NCBI GenBank assembly: GCA_025355835.1
Contig: JANXYW010000362.1
Location: 1 to 7,214 of the forward strand
Origin: Chloroflexota bacterium
Lineage (GTDB): Bacteria > Chloroflexota > Dehalococcoidia > DSTF01 > JACRBR01
Length of the DNA: 7,214 nt
Direction: 5' to 3'
The notes beneath the pieces were generated by a model that saw nothing but the letters and a program-made list of their open reading frames with translations, ran no database searches and had not been told where the DNA came from. The position numbers and the translations under genes are program-made. Of this stretch, positions 1 through 6,916 are shown in pieces; position 1 is the first letter of the stretch; the number at the start of each line of letters is the position of its first letter.

Positions 1-146
1 CGCAGCTCCGGCGTCACCTGGTTGTCGCCGGCGACCTGCTGCACGAGATCGCCGGGCAGGACGCGCAGCATGAAGAAGACGATCATCGACACGCCGATGA
101 GCGTCGGGACCGCAAGGAGCAGGCGTTTGAAGATGTACTGCTGCAT
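1..146 (-). CDS. ABC transporter permease, DppB/OppB type (N-terminal fragment)
   Basis: This is the first 48 codons of a membrane permease that continues beyond the left edge. The reading begins MQQYIFKRLLLAVPTLIGVS and goes on through a hydrophobic stretch (about residues 9-29) to a V-L-P-G-D segment. A short basic N-terminus, one transmembrane helix and then R-x-x-P-G-D is the classic start of the DppB/OppB/NikB permeases (BPD_transp_1 family) that form the channel of peptide or nickel ABC importers. It lies 33 bp downstream of the solute-binding protein gene on the same strand, as expected for a family 5 uptake operon. No good Shine-Dalgarno sequence precedes the ATG, so translation may depend on the upstream gene. 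Family assignment is strong; the substrate cannot be told from this fragment. Confidence 0.88.
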   Translation of the reverse strand, partial: MQQYIFKRLLLAVPTLIGVSMIVFFMLRVLPGDLVQQVAGDNQVTPEL

Positions 147-179
147 GTAACACCGCGGCGGCCGCCTGTTGTTTGTGCG

Positions 180-1955
180 TTAGGCCGAGATCCAGTTCTT
201 TAGTGCGCCCTCGGTTCCGACGGCGTACGTCGTCGGGCCGCTTCGGTTGAGGACGCCCTTGAGCTTGGGCGAGCTGGCCGTGTATTCGACCGGCGTAACG
301 ACGGGCACGTAGTACATCTTGTCGGACGTGTACTTCTGCAGCTCGAAGTTCTGCTTGCGGATCTCGTCGACGCTTTGCGCGGCGAGCATGGTTTTGATCT
401 TCGCCTGCAGTTCGGGGTCGGAGACGCTGGAGTGGTTGCGGCCGCCGCCGTTGTCGGCCGAGTAAAACATGTTCTGCCAGTACGCGGCGATGTCGCTGAA
501 CACGGACTCGAGGCTGAACGCCATGCCATCGAACTTGCCCTTGAAGGTGGTGCCGATGTAGTTGCCGTACTCCTCCGGGACTTCCTTCACCGTGATGCCG
601 GCCTGCGCGAACAGCGCCGTTAGCCCATCCTTCACGATGGGGTAGTACGGAACGACGATGCTGTAGACCGTGCTGGCGAAGTGCATCGGCACTTCGATGC
701 CATCGGGGAAGCCGGCGGCGGTGAGCAGCTGCTTCCCGCCGGCGATGTCGAACTTGTAGTTCTTTCCCGCGTCGCCGATGGCGCTGCCCTGCGGATCGAG
801 CCACCAGCTCTTGCCGAATCCGGCGTTGATGGGCATGTTCGGCCAGAGACCGCCCGCGGGCGAAACGCGCTTCAGCAGCGCATCGCGGTTGATCGCCATG
901 GAGATCGCGCGGCGGACGCGGTCGTCGTTGAATGGCGGCTTCGCGGCGGTGTAGGACTCCGGCTGAAAGATCATCATGCTGAGGATGTTGCGTGGGCCGG
1001 AATCGATGATCGCGTTCGGCGACTGGCTCTTTGTGGAATCGATCAGCGTCGGCGGGACGGAGATGGTGTCGAGCGCGCCGGACGCGAACTGCGAGAGCAC
1101 CTGGTTCTGGTCGGTGATGATCGCGAGGTTGACGGCGTCGAGGTACGGCAGCGCGCTGCCGGCCTTGTCCTTTTCGAAGTAGTCGGGGTTCTTCTTCCAC
1201 GCCATCTCGACGCTGGGCGTGAACTTATCGAAGATGAACGGGCCGGAGCCGAGCATGCGGTCTTCGGTTGCGGAGTCGCTCGATTCGACGAACTCCTTCG
1301 GCATGATCCAGAGATCCTGGAACGACGCGAGGCGATTCAGGAACAGCCCGAACGGCTCTTTGAGCTTGAACGTCACGACCTGACCGGCGGCGGTCACCGT
1401 ATCGACGAAGACCATGTTGCCCTTGTTGGGCGATATCGACCGATAGCGGTTGAAGGAGTACACGACATCGTCGCCGGTGAGCTTGCGGCCGTTGACGGGC
1501 GGCAGGTTGTGCCACTTCACGTCGTCCCGCAACGTGATGATGTAGGTCAGCGGGTCGGGGTTCTCGACCTTCGCCGCGACCTCCATCTCGGTCGTGTACC
1601 AGTCTTCCTGCCCCAGTTCGCCGATGACAGTCTTGAAGCGCAGCAGGCGGCTGTAGGAATACGACGCGAGCGCGTGCGTGAGGAACGACGACGCTTTGTG
1701 CGGATCCTTGCCCAGCACCAGGCTGACCGTGCCGTGCAACGTGCCGCCCGGCTTCGGCGCGCCTTCGCTGACGCTCGTCTTGCTCGCGGCGGGTGAGCCG
1801 GACGCGGGCGTCTTGCTCTTGCTGTCGCTGCTGCTGCAGCCGACCAGCGCGATGGCGCCTGCGGATGCGCCGCCGATGGCGGTCATCTGCAGCGCGCGGC
1901 GGCGGCTGATGCGTTGTGCGGTGACCTTGTTCCAGAACGAATCTGTAGCGGCCAT
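180..1955 (-). CDS. ABC transporter substrate-binding lipoprotein, family 5 (SBP_bac_5)
   Basis: This 591-residue exported protein should capture a peptide or similar solute outside the membrane and pass it to the permease encoded just downstream. Residues 17-22 read S-R-R-R-A-L, a twin-arginine-like motif. A hydrophobic segment follows, then the lipobox L37-V38-G39-C40, so it is probably a Tat-exported lipoprotein anchored at C40. A Ser/Lys/Pro/Ala-rich tether covers about 41-69. The SBP_bac_5 fold begins near residue 70: D84-P85-H86, the family's Y-S-R-L-L-R-F segment at 101-107, a V-K-W-H strand followed by G-R-x-L-T-x-D-D-V-V-Y-S-F, and a later helix D-D-R-V-R-R-A-I-S-M-A-I-N-R. Length is normal for OppA/DppA-like proteins. 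The ATG is supported by GGGAGG five bases upstream (1961-1966). Family confidence is high; the ligand is unknown. Confidence 0.95.
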   Translation of the reverse strand: MAATDSFWNKVTAQRISRRRALQMTAIGGASAGAIALVGCSSSDSKSKTPASGSPAASKTSVSEGAPKPGGTLHGTVSLVLGKDPHKASSFLTHALASYSYSRLLRFKTVIGELGQEDWYTTEMEVAAKVENPDPLTYIITLRDDVKWHNLPPVNGRKLTGDDVVYSFNRYRSISPNKGNMVFVDTVTAAGQVVTFKLKEPFGLFLNRLASFQDLWIMPKEFVESSDSATEDRMLGSGPFIFDKFTPSVEMAWKKNPDYFEKDKAGSALPYLDAVNLAIITDQNQVLSQFASGALDTISVPPTLIDSTKSQSPNAIIDSGPRNILSMMIFQPESYTAAKPPFNDDRVRRAISMAINRDALLKRVSPAGGLWPNMPINAGFGKSWWLDPQGSAIGDAGKNYKFDIAGGKQLLTAAGFPDGIEVPMHFASTVYSIVVPYYPIVKDGLTALFAQAGITVKEVPEEYGNYIGTTFKGKFDGMAFSLESVFSDIAAYWQNMFYSADNGGGRNHSSVSDPELQAKIKTMLAAQSVDEIRKQNFELQKYTSDKMYYVPVVTPVEYTASSPKLKGVLNRSGPTTYAVGTEGALKNWISA

Positions 1956-1960
1956 GGATC

Positions 1961-1966
1961 CCTCCC
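1961..1966 (-). promoter_or_regulatory. Ribosome binding site of the solute-binding protein gene
   Basis: Read on the minus strand this is GGGAGG followed by five bases and the ATG at 1955. It fixes the start of the solute-binding lipoprotein, and the Tat-like motif lies a normal distance downstream. Confidence 0.75.
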
Positions 1967-2000
1967 GTGCTGCAGTCTTAGCGTGTGCCCGTATGTGAAG

Positions 2001-2006
2001 ATTCTA
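2001..2006 (-). promoter_or_regulatory. Possible -10 element upstream of the solute-binding protein gene
   Basis: The 127-bp gap between the DUF192 gene and the solute-binding protein gene contains TAGAAT on the minus strand, 45 bases before the ATG, a 5/6 match to the bacterial -10 consensus. No good -35 hexamer is seen at 16-18 bp spacing. The gap itself suggests the transporter operon has its own promoter rather than reading on from the DUF192 gene. This is a consensus match by eye only. Confidence 0.25.
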
Positions 2007-2082
2007 CTACGGTTGCGGGCGCTCGAAGCGGCCTGCGGCGATGAATTTCGCGCAGTTTTGTGGACCTCACCCCAACCCCGCC

Positions 2083-2598
2083 TCACGGCAACGCGAACGC
2101 GAGCTGCGTTCCCGGTGCGATGCCGAGGCGGGCTGCGGCGTTGGCGTTTAGTTCGAGGACGTAGCGGACGGGCACGTCCGGGGAGTAGCGGCGGAGTTGG
2201 GCATCGGGCACGCCGGGTTGGGGTGGGATGTTTGGGGTGATGCTGACTACGCGTTTGTCTTCGCCGATCCAGACCATGTCGAGGGCGAAGCGCATGCCCT
2301 TCATCCAGAACTCTGCTCGGTGCGTGGTGTGGAGATCGAAGATCATGCCGGCGTCCGCGGCGAGCGCATCGCGGTAGCCCAGGCCGCGTTCGCTTTGCGC
2401 CGCAGTGCTCGCTACTTCTACTTCTATATCACGCGCGCCCTGCGGGGCTTTGATGCGGAGCTGCGTCGTCGTGAACGCGACGGGGGTGACTTCCGCGGTT
2501 GCTGCCGGCGGCGCGGGGGGCTTCGCGCTCGACGATGACGAGCACGCTACGATCAGTAGCGGCAGTACGAGCGCGGCGAGAGCGGAGAATTTGCGCAT
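2083..2598 (-). CDS. DUF192 family lipoprotein
   Basis: This 171-residue protein has a lipoprotein signal peptide (basic M-R-K start, hydrophobic 6-18, lipobox I16-V17-A18-C19), then a Ser run and a Pro/Ala tether to about residue 40. The rest matches DUF192: R71-G-L-G-Y-R-D, D82-A-G-M-I-F, F97-W-M-K, L106-D-M-V-W-I, V-V-S-I, a Pro-rich stretch, Y138-S, and R145-Y-V-L-E-L followed by A-x-x-L-G-I. DUF192 proteins are small, mostly exported and of unknown function. The reading frame is open for 42 further codons upstream, but I chose the ATG at 2598 because GGAG lies five bases before it and the signal peptide starts there. It is divergent from the ligase-like gene, with 47 bp between starts. 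A promoter was not clear. Confidence 0.9.
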   Translation of the reverse strand: MRKFSALAALVLPLLIVACSSSSSAKPPAPPAATAEVTPVAFTTTQLRIKAPQGARDIEVEVASTAAQSERGLGYRDALAADAGMIFDLHTTHRAEFWMKGMRFALDMVWIGEDKRVVSITPNIPPQPGVPDAQLRRYSPDVPVRYVLELNANAAARLGIAPGTQLAFALP

Positions 2599-2608
2599 GG
2601 AAGCTCCA

Positions 2609-2617
2609 TGATACACT
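2609..2617 (+). promoter_or_regulatory. Possible extended -10 promoter for the ligase-like gene
   Basis: In the 47-bp divergent spacer the plus strand reads TGATACACT, which fits an extended -10 (TG, one base, then TACACT, a 4/6 match to TATAAT). Transcription would start about 20 bases before the GTG at 2646, leaving room for the Shine-Dalgarno sequence. A weak TTGCGC lies about 15 bp upstream, inside the first codons of the divergent DUF192 gene. The call rests on consensus by eye only. Confidence 0.25.
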
Positions 2618-2635
2618 TCGCCGCATCGCGGATCC

Positions 2636-2640
2636 GGAGG
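2636..2640 (+). promoter_or_regulatory. Ribosome binding site that decides the GTG start of the ligase-like gene
   Basis: GGAGG is followed by AGTAT and then the in-frame GTG at 2646. It also sits three bases from an ATG at 2644, but that frame stops after 13 codons. The longer in-frame ATG at 2499 would overlap the 5' part of the divergent DUF192 gene by 100 bp and has no comparable site. A weaker alternative is GGAG at 2673-2676 with the in-frame GTG at 2682. Confidence 0.65.
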
Positions 2641-2645
2641 AGTAT

Positions 2646-5336
2646 GTGGCCGCAGGTTCCCGCCCGGCAGCCGGAGACGACGTGATCGACGACGCGCGCC
2701 CGCGTCCCGCGTCCGCATCGACACAAAGACCGGCTTCTCGCGTGCAAGCGGCGCTGGGCCTGCTGGCGATGGCGCTCGCCGGATCGTGGGCGGGGTACTT
2801 CCTCTTTACGGGCATGCCGCAGCTGACGCTGCACGTCTTTCCGCGCACGCTGACGCTGCACATCATGGTCGTCGTTGTGGCGCTGGTCTACCTGGCGTAT
2901 CTGGCGATCGCGCGGCGGCTGCCCGGGGGATCGCCGCTGGATCTGCCGGTGCTGGGCGTGATCGGGGCGTACGCGATCGCGACGTACGCGTCGGTGAGCT
3001 GGCGGGCGAGCCTGGAGCCGGCGCTGCAGGTCGGCGTGGCGATCGTGGCGTTCTACGCGCTGGCCGATCTGCCGCTGTTGAGCGCGGGGCGGCTGCGGCG
3101 CGCGTTCATCCTTACTGGCACGGCGCTTTCGCTCTATGCGTTGTGGGTCGTTGGCAACGATTACGCAGATTATCTGCGCCTGGCGAACAAGGTTGACGGG
3201 CTGAGCTGGAGCAACATCTTCCCGGCGACGGTGCCGCGCGTGCATGACGTGAGCGATCACCCGAACGTGCTGGCGATGCTGCTGACGCTGTTCATGCCGT
3301 TCTTCGCGATGGCGGCGTATCGATCGACGACGCGGTGGGAGCGGGCGGGCGGCTTTGTCGCGCTGTTCGTTGGCGGTTGGGCGATCTTCCTCACGCTGTC
3401 GCGCGGCGGCTGGGCGGGCGTGGCGACGGGCGTCGCGTTCACGATCGCCGCCGGCTGGCTGACGGTGCGCGCGTACGATCGCGAGGGCGAAGGGCGTCCG
3501 CTGACGTGGGAGACGTTCGTGCCGAGCGGATTCAGTCCGACGGCGCTGGCGGCGGTCGGCGGCGCGATCGCGCTGGTGTTCTTTGGGACGCTCGCGTTTC
3601 TATCGAGCTCATCGACACGGCCGGGTTGGTTGTTCCGCGCGTCGCTCTCGGCGCGGCAGGATGCGTGGCACGCGGGGCGAGACATCTTCACCGATCACTG
3701 GCTGACAGGCGCGGGGCCGAATGTGTTCGGACTGCTGTTCCCGCAGTACAGCGAGCACGCGGCGCAGTTCGTCGTGCACACGCAGCACGCGCATAACGGA
3801 TTCCTGCAGGTCGCGGACGACGCCGGGCTGATCGGGCTGCTGGCGATCGCGGCGCTCGGCATCGCGACGGCGCTCATGCTGTGGCGCACATGGCGCGCCG
3901 GATCACTGGAGCAGCGGCTGCTCGCGGTGGCGTGCGGCGGCGCACTGATCGGATTCTCCACGCACAACATGGTCGACGCAGGCAATATCTGGAAGGCGCC
4001 GGGGATCGCGCTGGCGTTCGTGGCGGCGATCATCGCGCGGAATTACATGGAAGCGGTCGGCCGGCGCGCGGATGAGGTTGCGGGCGGAACAACGTCGGCG
4101 AATCGGAAGTTGGCAGGCGTTTCGGACGCGGGCACGGCGCGCCGTGCCCCTACGATGCGGATTGCGTCTCTTGGCGCGCGCGTCGCGCTGCTGGTGCTGA
4201 TCGCGGTGCCGCTGGTTGCGTGGTATCGCATCGATACGGCGCACCGGCAGTACTGGAAGGGACTGGAGCACTGGAACGAGGGGGAGGCCGGCGCGATCGA
4301 ACGGCTGCAGGAGGCCGTGAACAGAGACTCGAGCATGCCGGTGTATCAGCTCATGCTCGGGCAGGCGCAGGCGACGGCGTACGACCAGGGTGGGCGAACC
4401 GACGACTTGCTGCTCACGCGCGCGATCGTGCATCTAGAGCGCGCGGCGGAACTGGACAGCCGCAGCGATCTTGCGCGCGCGAACCTGGCGCGCGTGTACG
4501 AGTTTGCGGGACGCGACGCCGACGCAGCGGCGCAGGCGCAGATCGTGCGGCTGTCGACGTATCACGTCGCGCCGGTGCTGGTCGCGGGCGAGGTGTACGA
4601 AGATCTGCATCGCGATGTCGATGCGATCAGCACGTACGGGCAGGTGATCTCGATGGACGCCGGGCTGGCGAACTCGACGTTTTTTCAGGCGACGGAGTTT
4701 CGGCGCGCGCATCTGGACGCGATCCTGAAGGCGTCGGTGATCGGCATCAATCCGTGTACGTTCGGCGCGTATTTGATCGAGGGGCATCGATTCGACGCGC
4801 AGACGTCGCTGGCCGGGCTGGACGATGCGGCGAAGGGTTGCCAGTACCTGGCGTACGCGGGCGGTGCGAACGACCTGAGCCTGCGCGTCAACCTGGCGCG
4901 GATCTTGATGCAGCAGGGCGACATGCCGGCGGCGTTCGGGCACCTGGACTACGCAGTGAACCGCCAGCCGGACTTCGGGCCGGCGCGCACAGAGCTCGGG
5001 CGCTGGTACCAAACGCAGGGCGACATCGAGGCGGCGCGCCATCAATGGGTGGTGGGGTCGCAGCTCGATGAGCTGCAGTCGGCGCAGCTGCTGGGCGCGT
5101 CGTACCCAGCGGGCCAGGTGCCGTCGCAGGTCCGCAATCGTTTGGAGGATCTGCTCACGACGCAGGGCAGCAGCATTCAGAACGACATCGTGTCGGTGCT
5201 GTACTACCGGCTGCGCTATGGCCGCCTCTCGCCCGTCTTCGCCCTCATCCCCGGCGACTGGTCGACGGCGGTGCCGCGCCCGTACGCATCGGCGCAAGCG
5301 GCGCTGGCGCAGTGGGATCGGGACGCGGGGCGGTGA
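2646..5336 (+). CDS. O-antigen ligase/polymerase-like membrane protein (Wzy_C) with C-terminal TPR region
   Basis: From the GTG at 2646 the product is 896 residues. After a hydrophilic N-terminus (1-34) come about twelve hydrophobic segments, roughly at 35-55, 69-88, 99-118, 126-146, 151-170, 205-224, 234-251, 256-274, 299-319, 393-412, 424-441 and 451-466. Wzy_C hallmarks are visible: L251-S-R-G-G-W between two helices, then a large loop with R-x-D-A-W, D350-H-W-L-T-G-A-G-P-N and H381-A-H-N-G-F, followed by the helix G-L-I-G-L-L-A. This family joins lipid-linked glycans into polymers or transfers them to acceptors at the outer face of the cytoplasmic membrane. A linker (about 471-508), another helix (509-527) and an alpha-helical TPR-like region (about 535-800) follow, as in many ligase-like proteins with TPR tails. 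The natural acceptor is unknown. It converges on the protease gene. An in-frame palindrome interrupts the linker. Confidence 0.85.
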   Translation: MAAGSRPAAGDDVIDDARPRPASASTQRPASRVQAALGLLAMALAGSWAGYFLFTGMPQLTLHVFPRTLTLHIMVVVVALVYLAYLAIARRLPGGSPLDLPVLGVIGAYAIATYASVSWRASLEPALQVGVAIVAFYALADLPLLSAGRLRRAFILTGTALSLYALWVVGNDYADYLRLANKVDGLSWSNIFPATVPRVHDVSDHPNVLAMLLTLFMPFFAMAAYRSTTRWERAGGFVALFVGGWAIFLTLSRGGWAGVATGVAFTIAAGWLTVRAYDREGEGRPLTWETFVPSGFSPTALAAVGGAIALVFFGTLAFLSSSSTRPGWLFRASLSARQDAWHAGRDIFTDHWLTGAGPNVFGLLFPQYSEHAAQFVVHTQHAHNGFLQVADDAGLIGLLAIAALGIATALMLWRTWRAGSLEQRLLAVACGGALIGFSTHNMVDAGNIWKAPGIALAFVAAIIARNYMEAVGRRADEVAGGTTSANRKLAGVSDAGTARRAPTMRIASLGARVALLVLIAVPLVAWYRIDTAHRQYWKGLEHWNEGEAGAIERLQEAVNRDSSMPVYQLMLGQAQATAYDQGGRTDDLLLTRAIVHLERAAELDSRSDLARANLARVYEFAGRDADAAAQAQIVRLSTYHVAPVLVAGEVYEDLHRDVDAISTYGQVISMDAGLANSTFFQATEFRRAHLDAILKASVIGINPCTFGAYLIEGHRFDAQTSLAGLDDAAKGCQYLAYAGGANDLSLRVNLARILMQQGDMPAAFGHLDYAVNRQPDFGPARTELGRWYQTQGDIEAARHQWVVGSQLDELQSAQLLGASYPAGQVPSQVRNRLEDLLTTQGSSIQNDIVSVLYYRLRYGRLSPVFALIPGDWSTAVPRPYASAQAALAQWDRDAGR
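4130..4149. repeat. Perfect 20-bp GC-rich palindrome inside the ligase-like gene
   Basis: The sequence GGGCACGGCGCGCCGTGCCC is its own reverse complement (centre between 4139 and 4140) and is followed by CCTACG. It encodes part of G-T-A-R-R-A-P-T in the hydrophilic linker at residues 495-502, between the last Wzy-type helix and the helix that precedes the TPR region. From memory, palindromes of this type ending in CCCCTACG occur as dispersed intergenic repeats in Chloroflexota and some other phyla; I cannot verify that here. The symmetry itself is directly visible. Confidence 0.8.
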
Positions 5337-5353
5337 GTGGGAGCAGGCCGCGG

Positions 5354-6916
5354 CTATGTGGGGCAACGGGCGTTGCGGCCCCAGACCGATTGCAGGTCTC
5401 TAATGTCGATCTCGTGATCAGGAGAGAGCGGCGGCCACAGATCGTGCCAACGATCGTAGTGTAAGCTGTAGCCTTCGTACGCCCCGTAGCGAAACGCTTC
5501 GTTCTGATCGTCGAGAAGATCGACCACGTTGTCGTGATTGAAGTCGAATCGCACACAGGCACCGGCCCAAATTGTACTAAAGGCATTCGGTATGCCGTAC
5601 CCGGTCTCTTGGTTCCACGCTTTGTCGGCATATGCATTTCGTTTCATGGCGGCGAGGAACCCGCTGGCGGAACTGATGCCCACAGGTTGCGTGCTCTTGA
5701 ACAGCGCCGCGAGGCCGGCGATAACCGGCGTAGACGCTGAGGTCCCTCCGAACAGCTCGACACCGCCCGTCTTGCCCAGCGCCCAAAGAAAGTACGGAGC
5801 CACCACATCCAGCGCCGCTCCGTAGTTGGAGGCCGGATACCTGAACCCCTGTATGTCCGTGCCGCCAACCGCAATAACATCACCATATCTGGCGGGCCAG
5901 CCCACTGTCCCTAGAGAATCGTTGCCAGAGGAAGCGACGACGATAATATTCTGTAGCCTGAGCGCGTCGAGCGATCCATCGACCCCCATGCCGTCATCGT
6001 CAGGCGAATAAAAGCTCATGTTGACGACCTGGATGTTGCCTTGGTCATACACCCAGTCCAGCCCCACGCGAATGAACGACGCTGGGCATTTCGAGAGGAA
6101 CGTGATGCAGACACGGACCGGCACGATGGTGACGCCGGGCGCGATGCCTGCGATGCCTGTGCCGTTACTCCAGCCCGCGCCGATGGTCGATGCGACCTGT
6201 GTGCCATGCCCAGGTGGGGCTATGTCGCTGGTGTCCGTTGTGGGTAGGCCGAGTGCGTTGAGTCCCGCTGCTACGTTCAAATCCGCGTTCGGGTTCACGC
6301 CCGAATCGAGGACGGCGACCCGGACGCTGGGCAGGCCTCTGCTAACATCCCAGGCTTGCTCCAGGTTCATCTTGTCCAGCTGCGAGCCGCGTTGCAACGA
6401 CCACATGGGATCGTTGGGCACCGCTGCCAGTTGAACGACGCTCTGCTTGTGGGCGTCACGTACGTCCGGCAGCGTGCGCACCGCGGCAAGCACAGCATCC
6501 AATTCGGCTTCTGGCACGCGCAGCGCGATGATGCGTTCACCACGAGAGAACGTCTGCGACTCGCTGATCAGTTCGATCGTTGGCGACACCTTCCGGAGCG
6601 TGCGCGTCTGAAAACTCGGCGTGGCCGCCAGATAGAATTGGCCTGCCCATCGACTACTCGCGCCGTCTTGGATGATCGGACTCTGGCGCATCAGATCGGA
6701 CACATCGGCCGAGACAGGCGCGAGATCCGACGTGTCGGACGAAGGCGGCGTGGGCGTGTCTGCCCGTGGCGGGGTTCGCGTATCGGGCAGCGACGTCGGT
6801 GTGTCTGTCGCCATCGGCGTTGGCGTCAGAACGCCGGCGGGCAGCGTCGCAGTTTGGGCGGTAAACAAGAGAAAGAACGCGGACGCGGCGAGGAGAAGTG
6901 CGGTGCGTCGGATCAT
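5354..6916 (-). CDS. Secreted S8 (subtilisin-like) serine peptidase with dockerin-like C-terminus
   Basis: This 520-residue protein is an exported subtilase. Residues 1-27 form a signal peptide (M-I-R-R, then a hydrophobic run). About 30-62 is a Thr/Pro-rich linker with T-P-T-P and D-T-P-T units. About 105-175 resembles the propeptide of fervidolysin-type subtilases, ending in P-N-D-P-M-W-S-L-Q. The catalytic domain (about 180-450) shows the full triad: D204 in A-V-L-D-S-G, H237 in G-H-G-T, S393 in G-T-S-A-S-T-P, with N332 of S-S-G-N-D as oxyanion-hole residue. C270 and C277 could form a disulphide. After the domain, D458-x-N-x-D-x-x-x-D-x-x-D469 is an EF-hand-type calcium loop, and D500-H-E-I-D-I-R-D-L with W-G-R follows, as in type I dockerin-like tails. 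AAGGAGG six bases before the ATG supports the start. The start overlaps the upstream gene's stop by ATGA. Substrate unknown. Confidence 0.93.
   Translation of the reverse strand: MIRRTALLLAASAFFLLFTAQTATLPAGVLTPTPMATDTPTSLPDTRTPPRADTPTPPSSDTSDLAPVSADVSDLMRQSPIIQDGASSRWAGQFYLAATPSFQTRTLRKVSPTIELISESQTFSRGERIIALRVPEAELDAVLAAVRTLPDVRDAHKQSVVQLAAVPNDPMWSLQRGSQLDKMNLEQAWDVSRGLPSVRVAVLDSGVNPNADLNVAAGLNALGLPTTDTSDIAPPGHGTQVASTIGAGWSNGTGIAGIAPGVTIVPVRVCITFLSKCPASFIRVGLDWVYDQGNIQVVNMSFYSPDDDGMGVDGSLDALRLQNIIVVASSGNDSLGTVGWPARYGDVIAVGGTDIQGFRYPASNYGAALDVVAPYFLWALGKTGGVELFGGTSASTPVIAGLAALFKSTQPVGISSASGFLAAMKRNAYADKAWNQETGYGIPNAFSTIWAGACVRFDFNHDNVVDLLDDQNEAFRYGAYEGYSLHYDRWHDLWPPLSPDHEIDIRDLQSVWGRNARCPT

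Noticed and set aside
157..166. Short palindrome GGCGGCCGCC between the solute-binding protein and permease genes, considered as a terminator.
   Set aside because: It is only 10 bp with no loop and no T-tract; such symmetric runs are common in GC-rich DNA.
681..1796. A 371-codon open frame on the plus strand opposite the solute-binding protein gene.
   Set aside because: It is Arg/Glu/Val-rich, has no recognisable domain or start signal, and lies wholly antisense to a clear SBP_bac_5 gene; it is a GC-driven shadow frame.
2499..2645. N-terminal extension of the ligase-like gene from the ATG at 2499.
   Set aside because: It would overlap the divergent DUF192 coding region by 100 bp, encodes low-complexity Arg/Ser sequence, and lacks a ribosome binding site, whereas the GTG at 2646 has GGAGG at good spacing.
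2599..2724. Upstream extension of the DUF192 gene to position 2724.
   Set aside because: It adds 42 Arg/Pro-rich residues ahead of an intact lipoprotein signal peptide that has its own GGAG site.
5337..5353. Bidirectional terminator between the convergent ligase-like and protease genes.
   Set aside because: The 17-bp gap holds no inverted repeat or T-tract that I can see.
4434..5366. A 310-codon minus-strand frame opposite the TPR part of the ligase-like gene.
   Set aside because: The composition is His/Arg-rich with no domain pattern, and the opposite strand encodes a coherent TPR-like protein.
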